64,000 nt of DNA from Stutzerimonas xanthomarina DSM 18231 (GTDB taxonomy: Bacteria; Pseudomonadota; Gammaproteobacteria; Pseudomonadales; Pseudomonadaceae): NCBI RefSeq assembly GCF_900129835.1, contig NZ_FQXA01000005.1, positions 186,001 through 250,000 of the forward strand, written 5' to 3'. The notes below the pieces were generated by a model, which did not search any database, was not told the DNA's origin, and saw nothing but the letters and a program-made list of their open reading frames with translations. Below, piece after piece: positions 8,902-17,248 of this stretch. Position numbers and translations under genes: made by a program. Numbering within the stretch: position 1 is the first letter of the stretch; every line of letters begins with the position of its first letter.

Positions 8902-10428
8902 TCAAACGCTCGGCTTGGTCATCATTACGTAAAGCCGCATCACTACCGGCCTGGAGGTGAAGGTCACCAGCGTCAGGCAGATCAGTCCGCTGACGGCCAG
9001 CCCTAGAAGAATGTCGAATCGGTTTTCGCTGGCGATGGCGGCGAAAACCGATTCGCCGATCAGCAGACCCAGGCCGGTCATGGCCGTGATACGCAACAGG
9101 TCCTGTAGCCATGGTCGATGCAGGCGCGCACCGAAGCGCTTGTGCACCATCGACGGCCAGATCAGGAAGGTCAGCATGCGCAACCCGAACCAGACCAGCG
9201 CTGCGCCGTACACGCCATGCTCGACGGTTGCGTAAACGACCACGGGAATGCTCAACACTGCGCTGACCACGCTGAACCACACATGGAGCCGTAGCTGCCC
9301 ATAGGCGTATTGCAGATAAAACTGAAAGGCGGTTACGGCCATGATCGCGCTGCCGACGACGTACCAGGGCAGTATCAGGCGGCTCCATTTCGCTGCCTCT
9401 GCATCGCCGGTCCAGGCGAAAACCAGATCGGCGGCGTGAAAGGCAATCACCCCCGCCAAGGGAAACAACAGGCTGCAGACGAACCGGTTCGCGTTCAGGT
9501 AGAGCGCCTGCATGTCGGCGATTCGGTCCTCGGCGACAAGCATCGTCATGCGTGGGAGCAACGTCTGCACCAGTGGATTGGTCAGCGTCATGATGCCGGT
9601 CGACATCAGCGCGATCAGCGAGAAATAGCCGAACTCGTTAAGCGGCAGCACATTCGACAGAAGCACCTTGTCCAGCTGGGTCAGGATGATCCACAGCACC
9701 GAAGTCAGCGAAATGCCAGCGGCGAACGGCAGCACCGGCTTGACCACTGCCCAATTGAAGCCGGTCAGCAGCTTTGGGGTGGGCATCAAGCTGTACGCCT
9801 TGGCGGCGAAGATAAGGGTTTCGAGCAGCCCGACAGCGGCCTGGAAAACAAAAAAGTCCTGTGGGTTCTGGCTGATATTGGCCACCAGAAACAGCCCACC
9901 GAAATAGCGCAGTGTGGCGACGGTGACATTAGCGCCATTCAGCCAAGCATGCAGCTCAAGCCCTTGCAGGCCACTCTTGTAGAGCGTGGCGTAGAGCTTG
10001 AGGCCGATTATCAAGCCCATCAGGCTGATGCAATGGACGATCGTGGCGTTGCTCAGCTCCTCTGCCTGTAACCATTGGTGAGCGATCCAGCCGCTGGCGA
10101 AATGGATGCTGAACGCGGTGAGCAGTGCCAACGGCAGAAAGATGATTTCGAATGAACGCAATAATTGTCCCGGCTCGTAGCGTTGCGCCGCGCAGCCGTT
10201 ACGACCGCGAAAATGCGCAATTTGACGAACCAACGAAGGGGACAGGCCGGCGTCCAGCAGCTGCAGCCAGGCTTGAAGAACTGCGAAAAAGCCGATCAGA
10301 CCATAGGCCTCGGCGCCCAGGTGCCCGAGATAGAAGGGCAGAATAAGGATGCCGATGAGCATGGCGTACGCTTGGCCTGCGTAGCTAAGGCCAGTATTAC
10401 GAAGCATCGATAGATTTCGATCGGACAT
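8902..10428 (-). CDS. wzx: Wzx-type polysaccharide flippase (MOP superfamily)
   Basis: 508 residues with about 12-14 hydrophobic helices from the N-terminus (GLSYAGQAYAMLIGILILPF) to the C-terminus, the architecture of the polysaccharide-transport (PST) branch of the MOP superfamily. The gene is part of the EPS operon between the DegT aminotransferase and GT2 genes. It is expected to flip lipid-linked repeat units across the inner membrane for polymerisation by the Wzy-like protein at 1.8-3.1 kb. The start at 10428 has only a weak ribosome-binding site. No truncation seen. Confidence 0.85.
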   Translation of the reverse strand: MSDRNLSMLRNTGLSYAGQAYAMLIGILILPFYLGHLGAEAYGLIGFFAVLQAWLQLLDAGLSPSLVRQIAHFRGRNGCAAQRYEPGQLLRSFEIIFLPLALLTAFSIHFASGWIAHQWLQAEELSNATIVHCISLMGLIIGLKLYATLYKSGLQGLELHAWLNGANVTVATLRYFGGLFLVANISQNPQDFFVFQAAVGLLETLIFAAKAYSLMPTPKLLTGFNWAVVKPVLPFAAGISLTSVLWIILTQLDKVLLSNVLPLNEFGYFSLIALMSTGIMTLTNPLVQTLLPRMTMLVAEDRIADMQALYLNANRFVCSLLFPLAGVIAFHAADLVFAWTGDAEAAKWSRLILPWYVVGSAIMAVTAFQFYLQYAYGQLRLHVWFSVVSAVLSIPVVVYATVEHGVYGAALVWFGLRMLTFLIWPSMVHKRFGARLHRPWLQDLLRITAMTGLGLLIGESVFAAIASENRFDILLGLAVSGLICLTLVTFTSRPVVMRLYVMMTKPSV

Positions 10429-10450
10429 GTCGTCAGCCGTTCTGATTGGG

Positions 10451-11632
10451 TCAGTAAATGCGCTTGTACGCAGGGGCTGGCGGGCTTAGATGGTCGTCCA
10501 GCAACAGACTGGCAGCGACCTGGGGCCAGATGTGCTCGGTGGGCAGGTGGCTGCCCTGCGATGACTCATTCAGTAGCGTCTCGATAACCGTGTTCTGGAC
10601 GTGCCGTGGCAGGCCCGGATAGATCGGCAGGCACAGGACCCGGCGACTCAAGGCGCGAGATTCGGTTTGTGGGGTTTGTGGCTGCACGTAGCTGAGGGTG
10701 TCTAGCGAGGGGTAGAAGTAGCGCCTGGGGTTGATGCCTTTGTCCTTTAGCGCCACTCGGCAGCGCAGCAGTTGATCTTCATCCCTCAGGGCTATCGGGA
10801 AATAGCTGTGGTTGCGTTGCGAGTGTGGCTGCTGGCTTTGCAAGTCGAAGTGATCAGCGAGCCGCCGTACGTAGCGGCTGGCGATTTCTTCGCGCTGTTC
10901 CAGAATCAGTGCCATGTCGTCGAGGATGCACAGACCCATTGCGGCGGCAAACTCGTTGAGTTTGGCGTTGATGCCGATGCCGTCGATGATGTCGGTGTCG
11001 ACGATGCCGAAGTTGCAGAGCAAACGAATCCTGACGGCCAGCGCATCGTCGTTGGTGACGATGGCACCGCCCTCGATTGTGTGAAAAAGCTTGGTCGCGT
11101 GAAAACTGAGCGTGCTGATGTCGCCCCAGTTGAATACCGAGTGGTCCTTGTAACGAACACTGAATGCATGAGCGCCGTCATAGATCACTTTCAGGCGATG
11201 CTGTTGCGCAACCTGCGCGATTGACTCGACGTCGCACGCATTGCCAAAGACATGAGTGGCGACGATCGCCTGGGTGTCGGCCTCGATACTCGCTTCTATC
11301 GCCTGGGGATCAAGATTCCAGGTAGCTTTGTCGATATCCGCGAATATCGGTCGAATGCCCTCCCACTGAAGTGAACTGGTGGTGGCGACGAAACTGAACG
11401 GGGTGGTGATTGCACTGCCGGTGAGGTTCAGGGCCCGATAGGCAATCTGCAATGCCAAGGTGCCGTTGTTGGTCAGAATGATGTTTCTGACGCCCAGGTA
11501 ATCACGCAGCCGCTCCTCCAGCTCAGTCACCAGTGGACCATGGTTGGTCAACCAACCGGATGCGTAGATGCTGTCGACGTAGCCCAGGAATTTGGTTTTG
11601 TTGCCCAGATACGATTTGGTGACATTGATCAT
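10451..11632 (-). CDS. DegT/DnrJ/EryC1/StrS-family sugar aminotransferase
   Basis: About 393 residues from the start MINVTKSYLGNKTKFLGYV. An in-frame ATG 42 bp upstream exists, but AAGGA sits 8 nt before the ATG at 11632. PLP-enzyme landmarks are the phosphate-site region NNGTLALQIAYRA, the cofactor aspartate in YDGAHAF (about D152) and the Schiff-base lysine in SFHATKLFHTIEGG (about K181). Such enzymes transaminate NDP-4-keto (or 3-keto) deoxysugars such as dTDP-4-keto-6-deoxyglucose. No matching dehydratase is visible in the window, so the substrate is unknown. With WbqC it points to an amino-deoxy sugar in the polymer. Confidence 0.85.
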   Translation of the reverse strand: MINVTKSYLGNKTKFLGYVDSIYASGWLTNHGPLVTELEERLRDYLGVRNIILTNNGTLALQIAYRALNLTGSAITTPFSFVATTSSLQWEGIRPIFADIDKATWNLDPQAIEASIEADTQAIVATHVFGNACDVESIAQVAQQHRLKVIYDGAHAFSVRYKDHSVFNWGDISTLSFHATKLFHTIEGGAIVTNDDALAVRIRLLCNFGIVDTDIIDGIGINAKLNEFAAAMGLCILDDMALILEQREEIASRYVRRLADHFDLQSQQPHSQRNHSYFPIALRDEDQLLRCRVALKDKGINPRRYFYPSLDTLSYVQPQTPQTESRALSRRVLCLPIYPGLPRHVQNTVIETLLNESSQGSHLPTEHIWPQVAASLLLDDHLSPPAPAYKRIY

Positions 11633-11692
11633 CTCGATGTCCTTATCGGTCGTCACGTCGGATAGCAGACGCAAAAAAGTGCGTCTGTGAGA

Positions 11693-12466
11693 TCACGCAG
11701 TAGGTTGCGTACCCAGGGCTGTTGCGCGTCGTGCCCGGCGCTGGTTCAGCTTGAGGATCATGCGAGTAGCGAAGCTGCCCGCATGCGGGTCGCCATAGTG
11801 AAAGATGGCTGTTGCGCGGCGGTGGGAGGGATCGCACGGCTCATTGGCATGCAGCGTGCGGTAGCCCCAGAACAGGTAGAGGTTGCCTGGGACGAGTTGA
11901 AGCTTTTCGGGGCGCAGCAGTTTGTGGCGGATGGCTGCGCTGATCAATTTCCGACTCAGCGAATTCTGCAGCAACGCCTTTTCCACAACGTTAATCAGGA
12001 CGTTGGAGCGTATGCGGCGACCATTGGGAAACAAGATCAGATCACCTCGATCGATGCCGTCCTGAGGGATTTCTATTGGCAGCAGTGCCGTGACCAGGCT
12101 GGCGTCGTAGTGAAAGCAGTTGGATTCGCGACGCCCCGAGGTTCCCTGGACACAACGCAAGACTTTTAAAATTTCGTCGTTATAAGCGGCTTTCCCCGCA
12201 CCCGCCTGATAGACATTTTCCAGCATGTTACGAAACTCTGGCGAAGCGCCTAGTGCGCCCAATAGGGAACTTTCTATTTCGCGCCCACCATGATGCGCAA
12301 AGTAACTGCCTTTATGTTTTTCGGCTTCGATTCCGACACTTTCTTGCAGCGAAGCAAGCTGTTCGCTTGATAGAAAGTTGGCAATGCAGGAACTTCCCTT
12401 AGCGTTCATCTCGCTGGTTATTAACTGAAGAGCTGGCGCTTCCAAGTTGCGAAAGGATGTATTCAC
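11693..12466 (-). CDS. Phytanoyl-CoA dioxygenase-like 2OG-Fe(II) oxygenase
   Basis: First gene of the EPS operon, about 257 residues. The motif NCFHYDASLVTALLPIEI supplies a H-x-D iron-binding pair, and RTLHANEPC followed by RRATAIFHYGD supplies a distal His and a basic 2-oxoglutarate ligand. This layout is that of PhyH-like oxygenases of polysaccharide and natural-product clusters. The function here is not known; hydroxylation of a sugar or lipid precursor is an inference. The start is uncertain: an ATG at 12487 has no ribosome site, while a GTG at 12466 has GGAG 6 nt upstream, so I favour the GTG. Confidence 0.65.
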   Translation of the reverse strand: MNTSFRNLEAPALQLITSEMNAKGSSCIANFLSSEQLASLQESVGIEAEKHKGSYFAHHGGREIESSLLGALGASPEFRNMLENVYQAGAGKAAYNDEILKVLRCVQGTSGRRESNCFHYDASLVTALLPIEIPQDGIDRGDLILFPNGRRIRSNVLINVVEKALLQNSLSRKLISAAIRHKLLRPEKLQLVPGNLYLFWGYRTLHANEPCDPSHRRATAIFHYGDPHAGSFATRMILKLNQRRARRATALGTQPTA

Positions 12467-12533
12467 GATGGACTCCAGTCGGATCATGCAGTGAGTAAGT
12501 GTTTTAGTCGGGTATTGAGACGAGTCGAAGCTA

Positions 12534-12584
12534 CTCGATGCGTTAATGGTTGTATGCCAAAGGCACTACCATCAACGCATCGAG
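12534..12584. repeat. 17-bp inverted repeat upstream of the EPS operon
   Basis: The left arm CTCGATGCGTTAATGGT (12534-12550) and right arm ACCATCAACGCATCGAG (12568-12584) are complementary except for one position that can form a G-U pair in RNA. The loop is 17 nt. On the minus-strand transcript it would form a strong stem 46-67 nt before the coding region. No T-tract follows, so it is not a classic intrinsic terminator. A smaller CGAGT/ACTCG dyad next to it could compete. Confidence 0.75.
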
Positions 12585-12725
12585 CCAAAGTTAGAGTTGT
12601 CGGACCTCTACGCTAATCTCGCTCGATCTGGCATAGCTATCGCCACCAGCCGCTGCAGCGGCCTCTGGACCTGTCTGCGATCCCGCTGGACGATACTTGT
12701 TGGCTCCAAAGCAGGCTTAGGCAGA

Positions 12726-12733
12726 GCTACCGC
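12726..12733 (-). promoter_or_regulatory. ops-like RfaH recruitment motif
   Basis: The minus strand reads TGCGGTAGCTCTG, sharing the eight-base run GCGGTAGC with the Escherichia coli ops core GGCGGTAGC. It lies about 240 nt upstream of the first EPS gene, where an ops element should sit. An AGCTGTTAA, also part of the enteric JUMPstart sequence, lies about 30 nt further upstream, though the spacing is longer than in the enteric element. The RfaH-like gene in the same operon makes the match more meaningful than an isolated 8-mer. Confidence 0.5.
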
Positions 12734-13176
12734 ACTCGGCTAGAAATCGAGATAAGCATTAACAGCTTATTGGCACAGGCAGCACATCAGCTCCAACTGG
12801 GAAAAACGCCATCCATGTGCATCAGCGCAGTAAAGTGTTCCTGCTTGGTTTAACAGCCCTTCTGAGCTGCAGCTGATTTATGTGATGTAGTTAACATTCA
12901 GAACATGACGACAGTCAAGATAAGAAACAAAATAAATCAACGCCGATAGGGTTCGTTATCGCAATTCATTGATCGCAAAGGAGTTTAGCTAGTACGGTAA
13001 CGGTAACGGGGCGCGGTGGCTTAATCAGCGTCCATCTTCTGAACTAAGCCATCCGATCTACGACTATATTTTTAATAAAAAACGAAGCGCTGAAAACTAG
13101 TCTATTTATTTCGAACCATTCAAAGAGGGGAGCGCATTGTCTGGATGAAGTTTCTTCGGTGACAAAAAAAGCGCGC

Positions 13177-13207
13177 AAAAAAAAGGCCACTCATAAGAGT
13201 GGCCTTT
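13177..13207 (-). terminator. Rho-independent terminator of tRNA-fMet copy 1
   Basis: The stem AAGGCCACTC/GAGTGGCCTT is followed on the minus strand by a run of eight T residues. It lies 6-36 nt beyond the tRNA CCA end and closes the minus-strand tRNA transcript. Confidence 0.85.
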
Positions 13208-13212
13208 CTATT

Positions 13213-13289
<77 letters not shown>

Positions 13290-13301
13290 TCTGTGGGCGG
13301 C

Positions 13302-13329
13302 ATTCTACAGGCTGGAGATCCCCTGTCAA
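13302..13329 (-). promoter_or_regulatory. Sigma-70 promoter of tRNA-fMet copy 1
   Basis: On the minus strand, -35 TTGACA (13324-13329), a 16-nt spacer and -10 TAGAAT (13302-13307), placed 12 bp before the tRNA 5' end. Confidence 0.75.
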
Positions 13330-13436
13330 CCTTGCGGCTCGTTAAAACGTTTTATTTTCAAACGTTTAGGCTGGTCATCAGACTTAGCTCAACGAGCGGA
13401 GCACGTAAGCATCAGGCCGATGCGGGGACCCAAACG

Positions 13437-13464
13437 AAAAAGGCCGCTCGATTGAGCGGCCTTT
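13437..13464 (-). terminator. Rho-independent terminator of tRNA-fMet copy 2
   Basis: The stem AAAGGCCGCTC/GAGCGGCCTTT is followed by a short T-run on the minus strand, just beyond the second tRNA. The stem differs from the first terminator in its central bases, so the two units have diverged outside the tRNA. Confidence 0.75.
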
Positions 13465-13471
13465 CCGTGTT

Positions 13472-13548
<77 letters not shown>

Positions 13549-13560
13549 TCTGTGGGCGGC

Positions 13561-13588
13561 ATTCTACATCTTTCGGCAGATCTGTCAC
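13561..13588 (-). promoter_or_regulatory. Sigma-70 promoter of tRNA-fMet copy 2
   Basis: On the minus strand, -35 GTGACA (13583-13588), a 16-nt spacer and -10 TAGAAT (13561-13566). It matches the copy 1 promoter except for one -35 base. Confidence 0.7.
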
Positions 13589-13617
13589 GGCTTTATTGCC
13601 AGCCGGGCGATCTTTTA

Positions 13618-13800
13618 TCACGCGCTTAGCGAAACATGAGCGGTGTGCGACTCGGTTCGAGGCTGGTTTTGATCCCGTCGGGCTTCCCGGGACGGCTTGT
13701 GATGATGGCGAGCGACTCGCAGCATGCCCCAAAGCATCGCCAGGGCGGCTGCACTCCAGCCAACTACTATCAGAAGAATTACCAGTGGCGGCGTAATCAT
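13618..13800 (-). CDS. Small single-pass membrane protein, unknown
   Basis: 60 residues: MITPPLVILLIVVGWSAAAL opens a clear transmembrane helix (about 3-27), followed by a charged tail rich in His, Arg and Gln. AAGGA lies 8 nt before the ATG, which supports translation. It resembles no family that I recognise. It lies upstream of, and in the same direction as, the tRNA-fMet genes, and diverges from the secreted protein gene at 13952. Confidence 0.5.
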   Translation of the reverse strand: MITPPLVILLIVVGWSAAALAMLWGMLRVARHHHKPSREARRDQNQPRTESHTAHVSLSA

Positions 13801-13951
13801 CGTTCGATTCCTTTCTAACCTGACACATCTGCTCTCTGATTAGTGGACCGCGAAAAGCAAACAACGGTTCCGCTTGCCATCTGTCGATAGCGCGGATCAA
13901 CGGCAGCAGCCAGTTGCCTAAACCGATGACGGGACTATTAAGGAGAAAGCT

Positions 13952-14263
13952 ATGCGGAGCTATTTGCCTATTGCACTTGGAGCCGCGCTTGCGGCTGCAG
14001 TTACAGGCCAGGTGTCAGCTGCAGATCCGATGCCTGGACACGCTCAGCTGGCACAGAACACCGGCGCGGTCGACCGTACCCTGGGTAATGGTTCCATGGG
14101 CGCTGGCGAGGGAATCGATAGACTACCGGAGACGTCCGAGAAGGATCTCGACGTCCGTGATCAGCGACCGCAGCAAACTTACGAGCAATCCAATCACGGT
14201 GACACTGATACGGATATGGAACATCGCCCGCGCCGGACATTGGGGGATCGAGACCAGGATTGA
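13952..14263 (+). CDS. Small secreted acidic protein, unknown
   Basis: 103 residues with a typical signal peptide (MRSYLPIALGAALAAAVTGQ, with cleavage predicted after the Ala-Ala near residue 24). The mature region is hydrophilic, low in complexity and rich in Asp, Glu, Gln and Arg, which suggests an unstructured periplasmic protein. A strong AAGGAG precedes the ATG. The last 70 bp overlap the 3' end of the convergent EAL gene. I do not recognise a family. Confidence 0.6.
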   Translation: MRSYLPIALGAALAAAVTGQVSAADPMPGHAQLAQNTGAVDRTLGNGSMGAGEGIDRLPETSEKDLDVRDQRPQQTYEQSNHGDTDTDMEHRPRRTLGDRDQD

Positions 14264-15021
14264 TCGGGCAAATGTACGCTGGTGTTGGCTTTCGGCTCCT
14301 CCTCCGGGCGCCCCAGCAGATAGCCCTGAACCAGATCCACGCCCAGGTCTGCCAGGACGCGGAGCTCTTCGCTCAGCTCGATGCCTTCGGCGATGACCTG
14401 CGCGCGTGATGCTCTGGCAATCTTCATGATTGACTCGACGAATTCGCGTTTCACAGCGTCCCGGTGGATACCGTCTATGAAGTACCGATCAATCTTGACG
14501 TAGTCAGGGCGCAGCTCCGACCGCATGCGCAGGCTGGAATAGCCAGCGCCGAGGTCGTCCAGCGCAATGGAAAAGCCCATGTCTCGATAATGATGCAAGG
14601 CGGCACGAAGCAGTTCGAAATCGTCAGTGGGCGTCTGCTCCGTGAGCTCGATTACAACACTCTCGGCCGAGATGCCGTATTTGTGTAGTAACTCCAGCGT
14701 GCGGCCCGGCTTGTGCGTCGCATCCAACAGGGTTTCCGGCGACACGTTGAGGAACAGTTTCCCCTGCAGCCGTTGCTGACTGTAGCGGCGACAGGCGGTC
14801 TCGCGACAGGTCAGGTCCAGTTCATTGAGTCGGCCGGCATGTCGGGCCGCCGCAAGCAGGTTGATAGGGGAGTGAAGCGAAGTGTGCAAAGGGCCGCGGG
14901 TGAGGGCTTCGTAGCCAAGGATGACCCGTTCGGCAAGCGACACGATGGGCTGGAACAGGCTGGTGATGTTGCTCTGAGCAAGGATGGAATCCAGTGTGCT
15001 CAACTGCTCGGTAACGATCAT
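14194..15021 (-). CDS. Stand-alone EAL-domain c-di-GMP phosphodiesterase
   Basis: 275 residues, essentially one EAL domain. The catalytic set is complete: E38 in YEALTRG, N92, E125 in VIELTE, D155-D156 in DDLGAGYSS, K176, E212 in AEGIE and Q232 in QGYLLGRP. It should therefore hydrolyse c-di-GMP to pGpG. No sensor, GGDEF or membrane segment is present. Pseudomonas relatives often carry CBS and GGDEF domains after such an EAL, so this may be a shortened form. The tail beyond about residue 245 is low-complexity and overlaps the convergent gene at 13952-14263. The link to the EPS operon nearby is only suggestive. Confidence 0.85.
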   Translation of the reverse strand: MIVTEQLSTLDSILAQSNITSLFQPIVSLAERVILGYEALTRGPLHTSLHSPINLLAAARHAGRLNELDLTCRETACRRYSQQRLQGKLFLNVSPETLLDATHKPGRTLELLHKYGISAESVVIELTEQTPTDDFELLRAALHHYRDMGFSIALDDLGAGYSSLRMRSELRPDYVKIDRYFIDGIHRDAVKREFVESIMKIARASRAQVIAEGIELSEELRVLADLGVDLVQGYLLGRPEEEPKANTSVHLPDQSWSRSPNVRRGRCSISVSVSP

Positions 15022-15040
15022 GAGGGTCTCGTGCGGCCTT

Positions 15041-15079
15041 AAAATACGAAGGGCCGCACAATGGCGGCCCTTCGTATTT
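15041..15079 (-). terminator. Intrinsic terminator downstream of prc
   Basis: A 16-bp perfect stem (AAATACGAAGGGCCGC with its complement) and a 5-nt loop, ending in TATTTT on the minus strand, 37 nt past the prc stop. It is nearly symmetrical, but no plus-strand gene ends here. Confidence 0.85.
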
Positions 15080-15115
15080 CACGACACTGCGATGTCATTT
15101 TGATGACACCTGCAC

Positions 15116-17248
15116 TCAGCGCTCGACAGGTTGGTTCTTGGCCATGGCCTTATGCAGACCTAGGTAATCCAGCAGAATTCTGCCGCTTTCCGAGAGATAG
15201 GCATCGTCCTCCGGTTTGATCTTTTTATCTTCAACGTGCGGTGTCGTTTCATCCTCTTTTTCAAGCTTGGCCAGCGGTTCTTCACCTTTGGCCTCGCGCA
15301 AGGTGTTTTCCAGCGCCAACTGGCGTTTCTCGATGCGTTCCTGCTGCGCCCGGCGCTTCTCCTCGTTGAGACTGATGATCGTCTCGTGAGTCAACTCCTG
15401 AGTCAGTGCGAGACGATCGCGCGTGAATACAAAGTCAGGGTCCTCATGGGTCCGGTCTTCGTGACGAGCCTTGAGTTCAGAGAGGAACGGCTTGAACGGG
15501 TTCATATCCGGGCTGACCGCTGCGCGAATGCTGTCCCATGGCATCGCTTCCGGCAGCGCGCTTTCGCCAATTTCCTTGGTATCGACTTCGGCTGGGTAGG
15601 AGATGTCCGGAATCACGCCCTGATGCTGCGTGCTTTGTCCGGAGACTCGATAGAACTTGGCCAATGTCAGCTTGAGCTCGCCATGATTGAGTGGCTGGAC
15701 CGTTTGCACGGTGCCTTTGCCGAACGTCTGTCCACCGACGATAAGCGCTCGGTGGTAATCCTGCATGGCGCCTGCAAAGATTTCCGAGGCCGAGGCGGAC
15801 AGTCGGTTAACCAGCACAGCCAGCGGCCCTTTGTAGAACACACCTTGCTGCTCATCGGCCAGGACGTCGACACGGCCATCGCTGTTGCGGACCAGGACCG
15901 TAGGGCCTTGATCGATGAACAGGCCGGTCAGTTCGGTGGCTTCCTGAAGGGAGCCACCACCATTGTTACGTAGATCAATCACCACGCCATCGACGTCTTC
16001 CTGTTCCAACTCCGTGAGCAACTTTTTCACGTCGCGGGTCGTGCTCTTGTATTCCTCGTCTCCGGCACGCAGGGCCTTGAAGTCGAGGTAGAACGCGGGG
16101 ATTTCGATGACTCCGAGCTTGTAATCGCGGCCGTCCTGATTGAGCTTGAGCACGGATTTCTTCGCTGCCTGCTCTTCAAGCTTCACCGCTTCACGGGTGA
16201 TGGCAACGACCTTGCTGCTCTGGTCGTTTGGTGCATTGCTCGCCGGGATGACCTCGAGCCGGACGACCGATCCTTTCGGGCCGCGGATCAACTTGACGAC
16301 TTCGTCGAGCCGCCAGCCGATCACATCGACGATCTCTTCGTCGCTCTGACCGACGCCGACAATCTTATCGGCAGGCGCGATCTGCTTGCTCTTCTCGGCA
16401 GGACCGGCGGGAACCAGACGCACCACCTTGACGTGCTCGTTGTCACTCTGCAACACGGCGCCGATCCCTTCCAGAGAAAGGCTCATATTGATATCGAAGT
16501 TCTCCGCATTGTCAGGTGACAGGTACTGCGTGTGCGGGTCGTAGGATTGCGCAAAGGCATTGATGTAGGTCTGAAATACGTCTTCGCCACGGGTTTGCTC
16601 AAGGCGCGTCAGTTGGTTCTTGTAGCGCTTGGTGAGCAGCTCCTCGATTGCTTTGGGCTCCTTGCCGGCGATCTTCAATCGCAGCACCTCGTCCTTCACG
16701 CGTTTGCGCCAGAGGTCATCCAGTTCCTGCTCGTTCTCGGGGCGCGCTGCATTCTCGCGGTCGATCAGCAGCTCCTCGTCAAGCGTGAAGTCAAAGTTGT
16801 CGACGCCTCGCTCCAACAGATTCAGAGCGTATTCCAGTCGGCTCTGTAGGCGCTCCAGATGCACCTTGTAGATGATGAACCCAGGCTCAAGGTTGCCGTT
16901 CTTCAGGAAGTCATCGAACTGGTTGCGCCAGGTTTCGAATTCAGCGACGTCCCCGGTGGTGAAGTAGCTACGCGAAGGATCGAGCATCTCGAGGTAGCTG
17001 TCGAAGATCTTCGCCGAGCGAGCGTCATTTAGAGGGGGTTTGTTGTAGTGATGGCGCTTGAGTAGCTCGACCACGTTCAGACTGGCGATCACCTGGTCAC
17101 GGTCAGGCTGTAGATAGTCCCAGGCATGTGGGTCGGCAGGTTTGGCCAGGGCAGCACTGGCTTGAAGGCCCATCAGCAGGGTGAGCACGCCTGCGGTCAA
17201 TGATCGTTTCATGTCGGAGGGGAGATGCGAGGCTGAGTAATAACGCAT
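15116..17248 (-). CDS. prc: Carboxy-terminal processing (tail-specific) protease Prc
   Basis: 710 residues, close to the usual size of Prc/Tsp. A signal peptide (KRSLTAGVLTLLMGLQASAALA, about 14-35) directs it to the periplasm. A PDZ domain (about 255-345) precedes the S41 protease domain. The Ser-Lys dyad is in RLSASASEIFAGAMQDY (about S486) and GQTFGKGTVQ (about K511), 25 residues apart as in Escherichia coli Tsp. It degrades periplasmic proteins with nonpolar C-termini and trims peptidoglycan hydrolases and, in Pseudomonas, anti-sigma factors (family knowledge). A second ATG at 17212 starts directly at the signal peptide; neither start has a clear ribosome site. Confidence 0.93.
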   Translation of the reverse strand: MRYYSASHLPSDMKRSLTAGVLTLLMGLQASAALAKPADPHAWDYLQPDRDQVIASLNVVELLKRHHYNKPPLNDARSAKIFDSYLEMLDPSRSYFTTGDVAEFETWRNQFDDFLKNGNLEPGFIIYKVHLERLQSRLEYALNLLERGVDNFDFTLDEELLIDRENAARPENEQELDDLWRKRVKDEVLRLKIAGKEPKAIEELLTKRYKNQLTRLEQTRGEDVFQTYINAFAQSYDPHTQYLSPDNAENFDINMSLSLEGIGAVLQSDNEHVKVVRLVPAGPAEKSKQIAPADKIVGVGQSDEEIVDVIGWRLDEVVKLIRGPKGSVVRLEVIPASNAPNDQSSKVVAITREAVKLEEQAAKKSVLKLNQDGRDYKLGVIEIPAFYLDFKALRAGDEEYKSTTRDVKKLLTELEQEDVDGVVIDLRNNGGGSLQEATELTGLFIDQGPTVLVRNSDGRVDVLADEQQGVFYKGPLAVLVNRLSASASEIFAGAMQDYHRALIVGGQTFGKGTVQTVQPLNHGELKLTLAKFYRVSGQSTQHQGVIPDISYPAEVDTKEIGESALPEAMPWDSIRAAVSPDMNPFKPFLSELKARHEDRTHEDPDFVFTRDRLALTQELTHETIISLNEEKRRAQQERIEKRQLALENTLREAKGEEPLAKLEKEDETTPHVEDKKIKPEDDAYLSESGRILLDYLGLHKAMAKNQPVER

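Larger units (their letters stand above)
12488..13176 (-). promoter_or_regulatory. EPS operon promoter and leader region, no gene seen
   Basis: About 690 bp with no convincing gene, more AT-rich than its neighbours and lying between the tRNA-fMet terminator and the first EPS gene. On the minus strand it contains, in order, an AGCTGTTAA (12759-12767), an ops-like GCGGTAGC (12726-12733) and a 17-bp inverted repeat (12534-12584). A tandem CGGTAA repeat lies near 12995-13010 (plus). The transcription start and sigma factor cannot be read with confidence; I saw no clear RpoN site. Confidence 0.5.

Noticed and set aside
12995..13012. CGGTAA tandem repeat in the EPS leader as a regulator site
   Set aside because: Only two to three copies and no known match; too short to support.
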